NCBI GenBank assembly: GCA_028671895.1
Contig: CM053796.1
Coordinates: 42,902,860-42,966,859 of the forward strand
Length of the DNA: 64,000 nucleotides
Source: Oenanthe sinensis
Lineage: Eukaryota > Streptophyta > Magnoliopsida > Apiales > Apiaceae
Reading direction: 5' to 3'
Positions 49,874 through 60,866 of the stretch are shown here, in pieces; the stretch's first letter is position 1, and the number at the start of each line of letters is the position of its first letter. Below the pieces are notes generated by a model. That model was given only the letters and a program-made list of their open reading frames with translations. It did not search any database and had not been told where the DNA came from. Both the position numbers and the translations under genes were made by a program.

Positions 49874-52800
49874 ATGGATTTTTTTGGGAATTTTGTGGGC
49901 TTGTTGATTTTGGGACTATTGCAAGGCTCTTCTGCAACTCTTTCTCCTTCTGGAGTAAACTATGAAGGTTTGCTCTCTTTTTTCTTTTTCCCTTACTTTT
50001 TCTTTTCAAAAATTATTCTCTACTTCTTTGTCCACCTATACTGCCATATATGCTGTTCTTTAATTAAAAATTGTATTTGAATATTTTTGTATATCCGGGT
50101 TTGTGTTTTTATATGCAGGTTTATGATTTAAGTGAATATTTTGAGGGGTGTTGTGCTTTTAAATTCACCTTCTGCATAGTTGCTTACTGTTGTGTTTTCA
50201 ATATTTTGAGGGGTGTTGTGCTTTTAAATTCACCTTCTGCTAACTGTTGTGTTTTCAAAGTTCACCTTCTACATAGTTGCTCACTGAATGTCACTCCTTA
50301 CTAAATTTGTTTAATCCATTCTAATATTAAGATGAGTATGTCACTATTTGGAAGAGATTTTGGGTCATACATGCATAGAATGACACTTGGATATAGCTTA
50401 AATCAAGCATACCCAGCATGTCTGTCCCGCGTGGAAGTGGGGCCGGCCTACCTTCCGGAGAAGGTGGGATGTACGGATATTTTCCTACTCGATGATATTT
50501 ATGAAATTCCCAAAGTAAGTTTGGCGGGGAGAGGCTTTTTCCGTTAAAACTCCTGATTTTGGAAATTTTTGGAATATGTTTTGATAATAAATATATAACG
50601 GAAACAAGGAGATTACATGTTAGGTGAATTCGACTATAACTGTGAATTTCTTGATTCCAATAAATTTATATTCCTGTTTGACATGAATGCTCATATCTGT
50701 CTGTTGCCATATTGATGCAGTTGTAGCCTTGATGGCTATAAAAAATGACTTAAATGACCCTCACAATATGCTGGAAAATTGGGATATTACATTTGTTGAT
50801 CCTTGCAGTTGGAGGATGGTCACGTGCTCTCCCGATGGCTATGTTTCTGCTCTGTGAGTTGCTTAACTTCATTCCGTCTTAACTTTTGTTCATCTGTTAT
50901 TTTTAAAGAAATTTGGTGGAAATTTCTAAGATAGCTTGGTAATTCAACTGTTAATAATCTTACGTTATATGCTTTTCTTCTTTATTAGAGGGCTACCTAG
51001 CCAGAATTTGTCAGGAACCTTATCTCCGGGGATCGGTAACCTCACTAACTTGCAATCAGTGTAAGTTCAGAGCAAATAGTTTTTCTTGAATTAGCTGTCT
51101 ATCCTCGACTTGTTCTGCATTGTTAAGCTTGCACAATTAAAGCTTGCACAATTATAGCTGATGATTTTCTTACATATGTAGATTGATGCAGAATAATGCC
51201 ATTTCTGGCTCTATCCCTGCTTCTATTGGAAAATTGGAGAAGCTGCACACACTCGATCTCTCCTCCAACAAGCTTCATGGTGAAATGCCCAGTTCGTTTG
51301 GCGACCTTAGGAACCTGAACTATCTGTGAGTTGCGAAACTTTCACCATATTGACAATAATTCATATATAAAAGAGAAGAAAGATAGTATTTTAGAATTGA
51401 CTCCTTCCATGATAATTTTTCTTTGATCAAGCCAGGCGTCTAAACAACAATAGTCTTACTGGAAAGATACCCGAATCTCTGTCAGGAGTTGGTGGTCTCA
51501 CTCTCGTGTAAGTCCATTCGCCTGGTTTCCACAACTTCTATTGATTCAGATATCAGAAGAAACCAAATGGCGCAACTAAATGATTTAATTTTTTCCACGA
51601 CAGATTTATTGATTATTGCCCAATGCAAATTTTTGCAGGGACCTGTCTTTCAACAATTTCAGTGGTCCTGTGCCAAAATTATCTGCCAGAACTTTCAGGT
51701 GAGCTGTCCTTCTCTTCATTCTTTCAAGTAGCAATTTCTTTAATAAGCTATGTAATCTTTAGATATTAAAGTCTTCTTATGCTTAAATTTTAGGATTATA
51801 GGCAACCCTCTAATATGTGCTGAAAGTTCTGAAAACAATTGTTCCGTTGTCTATCAAAATCCTGTGTCCTTCCCACCAGATTGTAAGAAGCATTGCATTA
51901 TTTAATTTTTTATTGTTTAGGTCAGCTCTTAGTTTCTTCTTATAAACTTGATAAGAAGTATTTATTTCTTTGCCAGATCAAACTGAATCTGGGACAAAGG
52001 ACAACCACCACATAGCTATTGCAATGGGTACAAGTTTTGGTGCTGCTCTTCTAATCATTATAATCATAGTGTCCCTGCTATGGTGGCGATATAGGCACAA
52101 TCAACAGATTTTTTTTGATGTCCACGGTCAGTCCCTAATCCTTTTGTACTTGTACTTTTGTGATTAATTTTTTTGTATCAAATTGCCAGTGAAGATAAAA
52201 TGCTTACTAATTCTTTGACCATTTTACATACTCTATGTACACACTTTGGCTAAACTTCAGAAACACAGAAAATGATTCACATCAACTGTCAAAAGTTAAA
52301 ATGAATCATATATTTTATAACAAATATATTATCCAGTAACTGTTTCATTTATTCTTAGCAAGGATTTGTAATTTGGCAGATCAATATGATCCAGATGTAT
52401 GCTTGGGTCATTTGAGGAGGTATACTTTCAAGGAACTTCGAACTGCGACTGATCATTTCAACTCGAAGAATATTCTAGGGAGAGGAGGATTTGGTATAGT
52501 ATATAAAGGTTGCTTAAATGATGGGACGACAGTAGCTGTCAAAAGATTGAAAGAGTATAATACCTTAGGGGGTGAAATACAATTTCAGACAGAAGTAGAA
52601 CTGATAAGTTTGGCCCTTCATCGGAATCTTCTTCGCCTCTTGGGGTTCTGCACAACAGAAAATGAACGGATTCTCGTTTATCCGTACATGGTAAATGGGA
52701 GTGTGGCGTCTAGATTAAGAGGTTAGTGCAAATAATCATTGTCTGTCTTATATAATGCAGGTTCTTATAATATAATCCTCTGCCTTTCGATTTTGCTTCT

Positions 52801-54113
52801 TATAATATAATCCTCTGCCTTTCGATCTTGCTTCTCATAATATAATTGCTTGCCTTTCGATCTTACCACGGGGCAGTAGAGCACTACTGCCACAGCAAGA
52901 TCACTTTGTCACAAGTCACCGTGTTGCTTTCATTTTCAGGTGGTATAAAGTTGTTTCACTAAGCCAAAACTCTATAACCTAAATCTTCTATTTGTCAAAC
53001 AACTGATAAAGCAGCTCCACAGCCCTATGCTAGGTTATAATAGAAATTAGAATGCGCCACTAAAAAAAAACTAAATTCATGTTTCGAGTTATCTGTAATA
53101 TGACATTTAGTTGCATTTTTAGATCATGTCCTTGGCATACCAATCTTGGATTGGTCAAGGCGAAAGCGGATAGCTGTAGGTACAGCACGGGGATTATTTT
53201 ATCTACACGAGCACTGCGACCCAAGAATTATTCATCGTGATGTGAAGGCAGCCAACATATTGTTGGATGAAGACTTTGAAGCAGTTGTTGGTGATTTTGG
53301 GTTGGCAAAGCTATTGGATCATAGAGAATCTCATGTGTCCACAGCCGTCCGTGGTACTGTTGGCCACATTGCTCCGGAGTATTTGTCAACTGGTCAATCA
53401 TCAGAAAAAACTGATGTCTTTGGTTTTGGTATCTTGCTTCTTGAGTTGATCACGGGTCAAAAGGCTTTGGACTTTGGTCGAGCAGCAAGTCAGAAAGTTG
53501 TGATGCTTGATTGGGTATATTCTTTATCTTAAACTCGTGCAACTTCTGTCTGAAAATGAAAATAGCTTATTCTCTAAAGTATTAATATGAAGTAATACAG
53601 GCTCTTAATAGCTCGGTTCTTTACCAGCAGATAACTACACATAGGAGTAATCTAAAGATGTACAATCATTATGAATGATATGGTTAGAATAAACTTAGTT
53701 TGCTATATCAACATACCATTTCCATTCACTTAAACTAACAAAGATGGTAAGAGTAACTAATGTAACAGAACCTGAGTTTGATCTCTTCTTACTTGCAGGT
53801 AAAAAAGCTGTGTCATGATGGAAAGCTAGACCTAATTGTAGATAAAGATTTAAAGAAAGATTATGATAAGATTGAATTGGAAGAGATTGTACAGGTAGCT
53901 CTCTTATGCACACAATTCAATCCTTTGAATCGTCCAAAAATGTCAGAAGTATTACGCATGCTGGAAGGTGATGGTTTAGCCGAAAAATGGGAGGCCTCTC
54001 AAAGAGATGAAACACCAAGTTACAGGACATCTGAAACTCCTGAAAGATATTCAGATTTCATAGAAGAATCTTCTCTCGTGGTTGAAGCAATGGAACTTTC
54101 AGGTCCTCGATGA
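49874..54113 (+). CDS. LRR receptor-like kinase, subfamily II (NIK/SARK-like)
   Basis: Plasma-membrane receptor or co-receptor kinase. Exons: 49874-49967, 50721-50853, 50989-51060, 51182-51325, 51436-51507, 51639-51698, 51794-51882, 51977-52126, 52380-52721, 53123-53514, 53799-54113; all GT-AG, joining to 620 aa. Signal peptide 1-21, then LSPSGVNYEVVALMAIKNDL, the LRRNT pair DPCSW, about five LRRs each closing at an exon end, and a membrane helix (FGAALLIIIIIVSLLWW). The kinase has GRGGFG at 305-310, Lys326, HRD with Asp425, DFG with Asp443 and GTVGHIAPEY, so it should be an active RD kinase. The tail ends VEAMELSGPR, the subfamily II signature. The exon-per-LRR layout is that of SERK and NIK genes. 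Which member it matches (NIK, SARK or another) is uncertain. Confidence 0.95.
50136..50270. repeat. 65-bp tandem repeat in intron 1 of the receptor kinase
   Basis: ATATTTTGAGGGGTGTTGTG recurs at 50136 and 50201, and each is followed by CTTTTAAATTCACCTTCTGC; a partial third unit (AGTTCACCTTCTACATAGTT) follows near 50259. The copies differ by a short deletion. Confidence 0.88.
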
Positions 54114-54927
54114 CAAATGCTATTTCTTGTACTTCAAAGTTATATGTTGGTAAAACTATAAAGTGAGAAACAGTGATTTGGTGTCGATAACTAATCAGCC
54201 TTGTATTATAATGACATGGAGATAGAAATCTAGATGGAAAGCCAATGTGCATAAGCATTTGGGTTTATCTGTTATACATGATTGGTGCATGTTAAATGAT
54301 CAAAATCGTAGAATTTTCGCTGAACATATTGATGGACCTTTACAAATAAGAGAATTCGAGCATATGACCAAAGTGAGATGAGCTAGCGGAATGGTGGAAG
54401 TTGTGATGCTTGATTTCTAAAATTTTGCTAATGAGCATTACCAAAGTACAGGTCCTCTTGTCTAACCATTTTGGAATTCTTGTTTCTCATCAACTCAATC
54501 CTCAAAAATGATGTAATTTGTTTTAAATAACTGTAACATAAACACAGGCCTTGCAATAATTTCTTGATCTTAACTTGAAGTCGGCTAAAAAAAAAACCCT
54601 TAATCATGCCGTTAAATTTTATGAAACTAAAAATATATATGTTTTATTAAAGTATCATCATTCATATATAGAGTATAGAGATTACATATATTTTCTTTAA
54701 AAAATGCTAGTTACATACTCTATGTTACTGAATGCATGAGCTGATCCAATCTAGAGCGTTGACTTTACATGTCATGCTTAAGATATCAACACCGACAATA
54801 GAAATAACTATCAAACATTCACTATTTCACTGTTTCACTGTATGCGCGCACACACACACAGATACATACGTATGTATTATATGTTCATTACTGAAATTCT
54901 TTGTTTGTGGTGAAGAGGGTATGCTAA
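54114..54927. other. Spacer between the receptor kinase and TBL genes
   Basis: About 54114-54300 should be the kinase 3' UTR. The rest is the promoter and leader of the TBL gene, with a CA run near 54850-54860. No extra gene is seen. Confidence 0.55.
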
Positions 54928-57900
54928 ATGTCATTTGGTTTAGGAATGGAGTTGAAAAAAGTTGGAGTTCTATATCACTTTGCTTGCTTTGCATCTCTCA
55001 AAAGAAAGAGGGTACTTTCTGGACTTGTAGTCTCACTTGTTTTACTAACTGTGTTTTTGTTTAATGTTTCATTCGAGACTTCTTTTTCGAACACCATTCT
55101 TCAACGGTTTAGTAGTTTTAGTTCAAATTCTAGTAATTTTAGTAATGCTACTGATGCAAAATTGACTAGTTCTTTTAGTTTTATGCAAAATGGAGAGACC
55201 CCACAAGGTAATGTTTCTGAAATTATTAACAATGGGACTTTTGTTAGTGATAGTAGAAATGGAGGTGATTTGGAGGATGCCCTTTTGAGAAATTCATCTA
55301 ATTTTAATAAAGTTGAGAGTTTTGTGGATTATAGAAATGTGACTGTTGAGAAAAGTAGTGAAGGGAAATTGGATGTAAAGGGCAATGGGAGTTTAGTATA
55401 TGAATCTTTTGATTCCGAAGACTATATGAGTTTTCGTAATGGGACAAGTATTGTAAGTAGTAGTGATAAGATTAGTGATTATAATGGGGGAAATGGTGCA
55501 CTGCTTCCTAGTCCTGAGGTGAAGATTCCTGTAATTTTTTCGGAGAAAGTCAATGCTTCAATATTGACAAAACAATCCCAAATTGTGGATATGCAGAAGA
55601 ATTCTATGGATAAATGTGATATATTTGATGGAAGATGGGTGAGAGACCATACAAAGCCATATTATCCTGCAGGTTCTTGCCCTCACATTGATTCGGTGTT
55701 TGATTGTTACCTTAACAAGCGGCCAGACAGTGAGTTTGTAAAGTGGAGATGGCAGCCAAATGGTTGTGATATCCCAAGGTACTACTAATCTCAAAACTCT
55801 AAATAGATTTTAATTACCCTTGTTCCAAATTATGGAATTTTACTGTACAAGCTAATGAAACAAGTAGTGTAGATATGCAGTTTTAAGATTCAGCAGCAAC
55901 AATGGTAACTAAAAGTATGTTTCTTTAGCAAGTCCTTTTCCTTGTATATTAAATAAGTAAATAAATTAATTCTTATGAATACAGATTTTGGGATATTGCC
56001 ACTTATCTCGACAAGTCCGTTTGCCTCTCTAGTTTTTGATTTGCATCATTTAGAAATAAATTCTTACAAAATAGTTAAACTTGGCAATGATCTGTAACAT
56101 TTTGTAAGGGCACATCCAGGAAAAAGTAGCATAAATGCTCTAGTTTATAAACCCTCAATTTAGAGAATTATTTCTCATGCTAAGAGGCAATATCCAGTGG
56201 TACTGTGTCAATAGGCATTAAATTATAGATCATATGCCTCGCTAATTTACCATATTGAATCTCATATTATTTTTTGTATATACTTATATCTCTGATAGTC
56301 GTTCAAGTATTAAAAAAACTTAGTGAAGAACTCATTAGTTTGATGCAGTACTCAATTTCTCTTATTGTCTTCTGAAGGTAGTAAAAGTTTGGAGGTGGGA
56401 GCATTAGGGAAGATGATCTAGTTTGTAGAGCAGGTAGATAATTTTAACTCACCTGAACAATGTTGTAGTGTACACTGATACTATAAATCTATAGTATATA
56501 CCGTGTTACGTTCCTTTTAGATCTGTCAATCTATATCCGGAATTTCGTAAATGTCTCTGTATTGCATGATAGTCAGCATTCGTAATATACAAGTTGATTG
56601 ACATCATAGCAACTTCCACTTAAAATAACTATAATTTTAATTTCGCAGACTCATACGTAATAGCTATCATTTACTCTTTGTTGTCTGCTGTCGCTATTGC
56701 AGTTTAAATGCAACTGACTTTTTGGAAAGACTGAGAGGAAAACAACTAGTTTTTGTTGGAGACTCTCTAAATAGGAATATGTGGGAGTCTCTTGTCTGCA
56801 TACTTCGACATAGTGTGAAGGACAAGAAACGAATTCATGAGAAACGGTTTCAGGAGATATCGGGAGGAAAGGAGTTTAAAAATCAAGGATTCCATGCATT
56901 CAGATTTGAGGCAAGCATTAACATTTCACATTTATCTAAACTCTAAAGCAAGTTACTTTCTTTTCTAATCAGTATTTCTTTTGGCTCTATTTGTAGGACT
57001 ACGATTGTACTGTGGATTTTGTAACTTCTCGATTTCTTGTCAGAGAGTCATCTTTCAAGGGAAAGAATGGTTCTTCGAAGACACTAAAACTGGATCTCAT
57101 GGATCAGAGCAGTTCAAAATATCGCAATGCTGATTACTTGATCTTCAACACAGGGCATTGGTGGTCACATGATAAAACCTCTAAAAGGTTAATGCACTTC
57201 CTTAATTTTCTGTTTATATTCCTCAGTCTCTTTGTAAATTGTCAGCCGTATTATTACATACCAGCAGCATGGCAGCATACCCACACACCTGTGAATTTGA
57301 AATTTGGAAGTATAATATAAGCAGTACATGTATTCACAAAAATCAAAGGACTTGATGATCATAGCAAGGTTTTATTCCCTTTCTTCCCAGCACCTTTGCG
57401 CTGCAACATTTGTCGACTAATTTTTTTGTTTTGTTGATATTACAGACAAAACTATTACCAGGAAGGTAATATTGTACACACACGACTGAAGGTACATGAT
57501 GCTTACAGGAGGGCTCTTAGGACTTGGCCTAGATGGGTTGATGAAAACATTGATAGGAAGAAAACCCAGGTTATCTTCAGGGGGTACTCAGCCACCCATT
57601 TCAGGTAATTACTTTTTTCGGTCACTTCTCTTAATCCCTTCTATTCCAAATTTCCATATCTAATAATTAAACAAACAAAAAAAAAGTTTTGTTTTGTTAT
57701 TTATGTCATACAATGCATAATATAATTAATAAATAAGAAAATTTTGCTTTAGCAAACCTATTAAAATTTTTAGAAAGCCTGTTCCATAGCAACAATATTG
57801 TATGGTTTCCTTGTGGATTCTTTATGTGATGTTTGTCAACCTACATTCCTGCTGTAGTTCATTATTAGAGTTGTTTCGAGTTAAACTTTATTCTTAAAAG

Positions 57901-58633
57901 ACCTGATTTTCTGCCATTTTTAAACTTTTCTCTGACAAAGAATGCGGTTGGTCAGCAGACTCGAGAGTAATATTTTGAATTCCTTCTCCTTGCTTTGCTG
58001 GTGCACTGGATACTAATATATCTATAATGAAGTTTGTTGGATCCTAGTCATAGTCCCCTATTGAATACTGAATAGCCATTGAAAACTACGCCTGTCCTTT
58101 CTTTAGTGCTTTAGGCTAACTCTCTTATATGGTTTATGATAAGTTGCTTGCAAAAGTAAAATTAGCTATCATAAACTTTTTCTAAAAATTAATTTGTAAG
58201 TAATTGTAGAATAGTCCACCTACATATCTTCTTGTCCAAAATCTGTAATGGTTACTGGATGGTTGGTTTACCATTGCTTAATTGTTTAATGTGATGCAGA
58301 GGAGGCTATTGGAATACCGGAGGTCAGTGTCATCAAGAAACTGAACCAAGTATCCACGACGTTCACCTAATTAAATATCGTTCAAAGATGAGAGCTCTGG
58401 AGCGTGTGATCCAAGACATGAAAACGCCAGTGATATATCTAAACATTACTAAGCTCACGGACTACAGAAAAGATGCACATCCTTCAATTTACAGAACAGA
58501 ACAAACTGTGGTGCATTCTGCAGTGCATCCGGAAGATTGCAGTCATTGGTGTTTGCCTGGAGTACCGGATACGTGGAATGAGTTGTTATATGCTTCTCTC
58601 TTGAAAATTGGAACAGGATCATGGAAAGCCTGA
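54928..58633 (+). CDS. TRICHOME BIREFRINGENCE-LIKE (TBL) polysaccharide O-acetyltransferase-like protein
   Basis: Members O-acetylate cell-wall polymers such as xylan, xyloglucan or pectin in the Golgi. Exons: 54928-55778, 56703-56910, 56997-57187, 57446-57604, 58300-58633, joining to 580 aa. A type II membrane anchor lies at about 29-47 (LSGLVVSLVLLTVFLFNV), followed by a long serine- and asparagine-rich stem with many N-glycosylation sites (NGT, NVT, NSS). The PMR5 N-terminal domain begins at CDIFDGRWVRD (about 229) and ends in the first exon. The catalytic GDS is at 303-305 (VFVGDSLNRNMWES) and the DxxH partner at 549-552 (DCSHWCLPG); both are intact. The long stem suggests the TBR/TBL1/TBL2 branch. 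Intron 2 (56911-56996) has a GC donor. The ATG at 54946 is an alternative start. Confidence 0.94.
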
Positions 58634-59010
58634 GAGAGCAGGTTGATAAAATTTTGAGGCTGAGATCTTCTCAAAATACATATATGACTGATCACATATA
58701 TACCCTCTCATTTTTTGTAACAAATACAAATAGTAACACTCTGTTCAGTTCTTACCTATGCAGTATTAGTGAATGTAATTTTCAAATGTGTTTGTTTCAT
58801 TGTAGAGCTAAATTTAGAATTATATGCTGCAAGCCTGCAACATCAGTCTATTTAGACATGTAAAAACTTGTGAAGACTGAAACATTCAATAGAAGAGCTG
58901 CAAATGTTAATTTTCTGATCTAGTTAATTGTTATCTTATATTCTATAGATGTAAGAAACTGGATCTTTATATTCTATAGAGAGATTGTTTAAGAAATCCG
59001 ATCAACGGAA

Positions 59011-59014
<4 letters not shown>

Positions 59015-59055
<41 letters not shown>
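59015..59055. repeat. (AT)n microsatellite
   Basis: About twenty AT units downstream of the TBL gene. Confidence 0.95.
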
Positions 59056-59058
<3 letters not shown>

Positions 59059-59983
59059 TATCGTGATAAACATGATCTCGAAAATCAAATACTGTAACCA
59101 AAACCAAAATTTTCAATGAACACACAACTTCAAGCAGCCAAGCATTTGTTTCAATCTTCAGTACCAGTACATTAATTAATCATAGAATACAAAACCAGTA
59201 TATCAACTTATCAAGACTCTTGTAAATAAGAACCTTGGCACACTCGACTTTTATTCATACATATAATCATACATTACCATAACATATGCAGATAGAAATC
59301 CAAACAATCGTTATAACTTATAATAAAGAAAACTCGAAGAAATCGAGTTCAATGCCATTCTGTGACTTGCCGGTTTGCCACACATTAGCCAAAGCCCTGA
59401 TCATACTCGGTGATAGAACTTCTCAGAAGCTTCATCTTCAAATTCTTGTATACTGCATGACAAATTAAGTTCGATACTGATTTGCAGACCATGCAGATGG
59501 CTAAAGCATGAACAAAATGTCGAAATTCGGAGAATGACATGAAATTAATCACTCATTACTCCAAATTGCCATGTTTTTCTTAATCCATTGAAAGATTAGT
59601 AAAATTACTCTTAACAAACTCTATCCATAACTATCATCAGTTTCTTTGCTTGAAACTGAATAGTTTGGATAAATTATGTAAATGCAACCTTTCAATGGTT
59701 GGAAAAACTAGTGGAGAAACTAAGTTACAACCCTAGTGCCTTTAAATAGTTGATCAACGTACACGAAAGAACTCTAATCTTGAATCATTGCATCATTATC
59801 CAAAACAGCCTTTACTATTTACTTTTTTCAAACATTACCAACTAATTAAGTAAACTTTGATATGATTATAATTAAGGATTTCATATGTTTTAACTTTGTT
59901 TACAAAGATAGTTACCAACTTACCCTTTACATAGCTAGTAATAATACATTAGAAATTGGGTTCAGGGTTCATGAAATTAAGCA

Positions 59984-60866
59984 CAGTAAAACCTATATAA
60001 ATTAATACTCTTTAAATTAATAACCTCTCTAAAATAATATATTTCTCCGGTCCCGATTTGGGCCAGTTCAAAAAATGAGCAATTTCAATAAGATAATAAG
60101 ATAATAATTTTTTGAAAATTCCTTTATAAATATATGGTTCCAATAATGTGGCCGTTTGAAATTTCTTAAACTTAAAATAAGTTATTTATTTCATATTTTT
60201 TTAACATATTTTCATTTTTTTAAGGGTAAATATTTATTTTAGAATTTTAAAACCAAATATTATTTTCAAAATAAAAAATAAGTTACTTATTTTAAGAAAA
60301 AGTACATACATACCTACTTTTTTCCGGAAATAAGGGCTTATTTCAAATAAGTAGTTGTCAAACAAACACAATATCATAAATTAATAATTCACCATAATTA
60401 TATATATATATATATAGGCCATTCTATTACAATTTTGTAAAATACGATAATATTGTTGTCTTGCTTCTTCTTGTTAAAATTTAAATCTTCTTGAAACACA
60501 TCTCTAATTTTTCTTATTACATCCAAAAGCTCTCGTATATTGCTTACGAACCGTATCAAAAAATTGTTAAGTGTCTTCGATGAGATGAGTGCTTCTTTAT
60601 GGGCTCCAACGGTATTGTGTCGTTATCAACATCATCTTCAAACATTATTTTCTGTAATTTTTTCTAAGTTCTAGACCTTGCGTCATTTTCAATATAACAT
60701 GATATTGATATCGAAAACTCTCTATAAATTATTAATTTATCAATTAATTATTGATATTGAAAACTCTCTATAAATTATTAACTATTAATTTATCGATTAA
60801 TTAATACCTCTCTAAATTAATAAAATTCTATGATTCCAACTATATTAATTTGTAGAGGTTTTACTG
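59984..60866. mobile_element. Pogo/Emigrant-like DNA transposon, decayed (883 bp)
   Basis: Left end CAGTAAAACCTATATAAATT and, inverted, right end CAGTAAAACCTCTACAAATT are nearly the same over 20 bases. Subterminal repeats of AAATTAATA and CTCTCTAAA occur on both sides. I recall CAGTAAAACCTCTATAAATT as the end of the Arabidopsis Emigrant MITE and its pogo-like Lemi1 relative. A transposase remnant on the minus strand inside it supports this. A TA target duplication is not clear at either border. Confidence 0.72.
60416..60610 (-). pseudogene. C-terminal remnant of a pogo/Tigger (jerky-like) transposase
   Basis: 65 codons are open without a stop on the minus strand. The block holds LNNFLIRF, ELLDVIRKIRDVFQEDLNF and KKKQDNN, followed by IIVFYK, similar in layout to the end of plant jerky/Tigger-type transposases (LNF.KKKQ..I..FF.K). 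It lies inside the 59984-60866 element. The catalytic DDE/D region is gone, so it is inactive. Confidence 0.5.

Noticed and set aside
55558..55794. Minus-strand open frame of 78 codons
   Set aside because: Antisense shadow of the TBL first exon.
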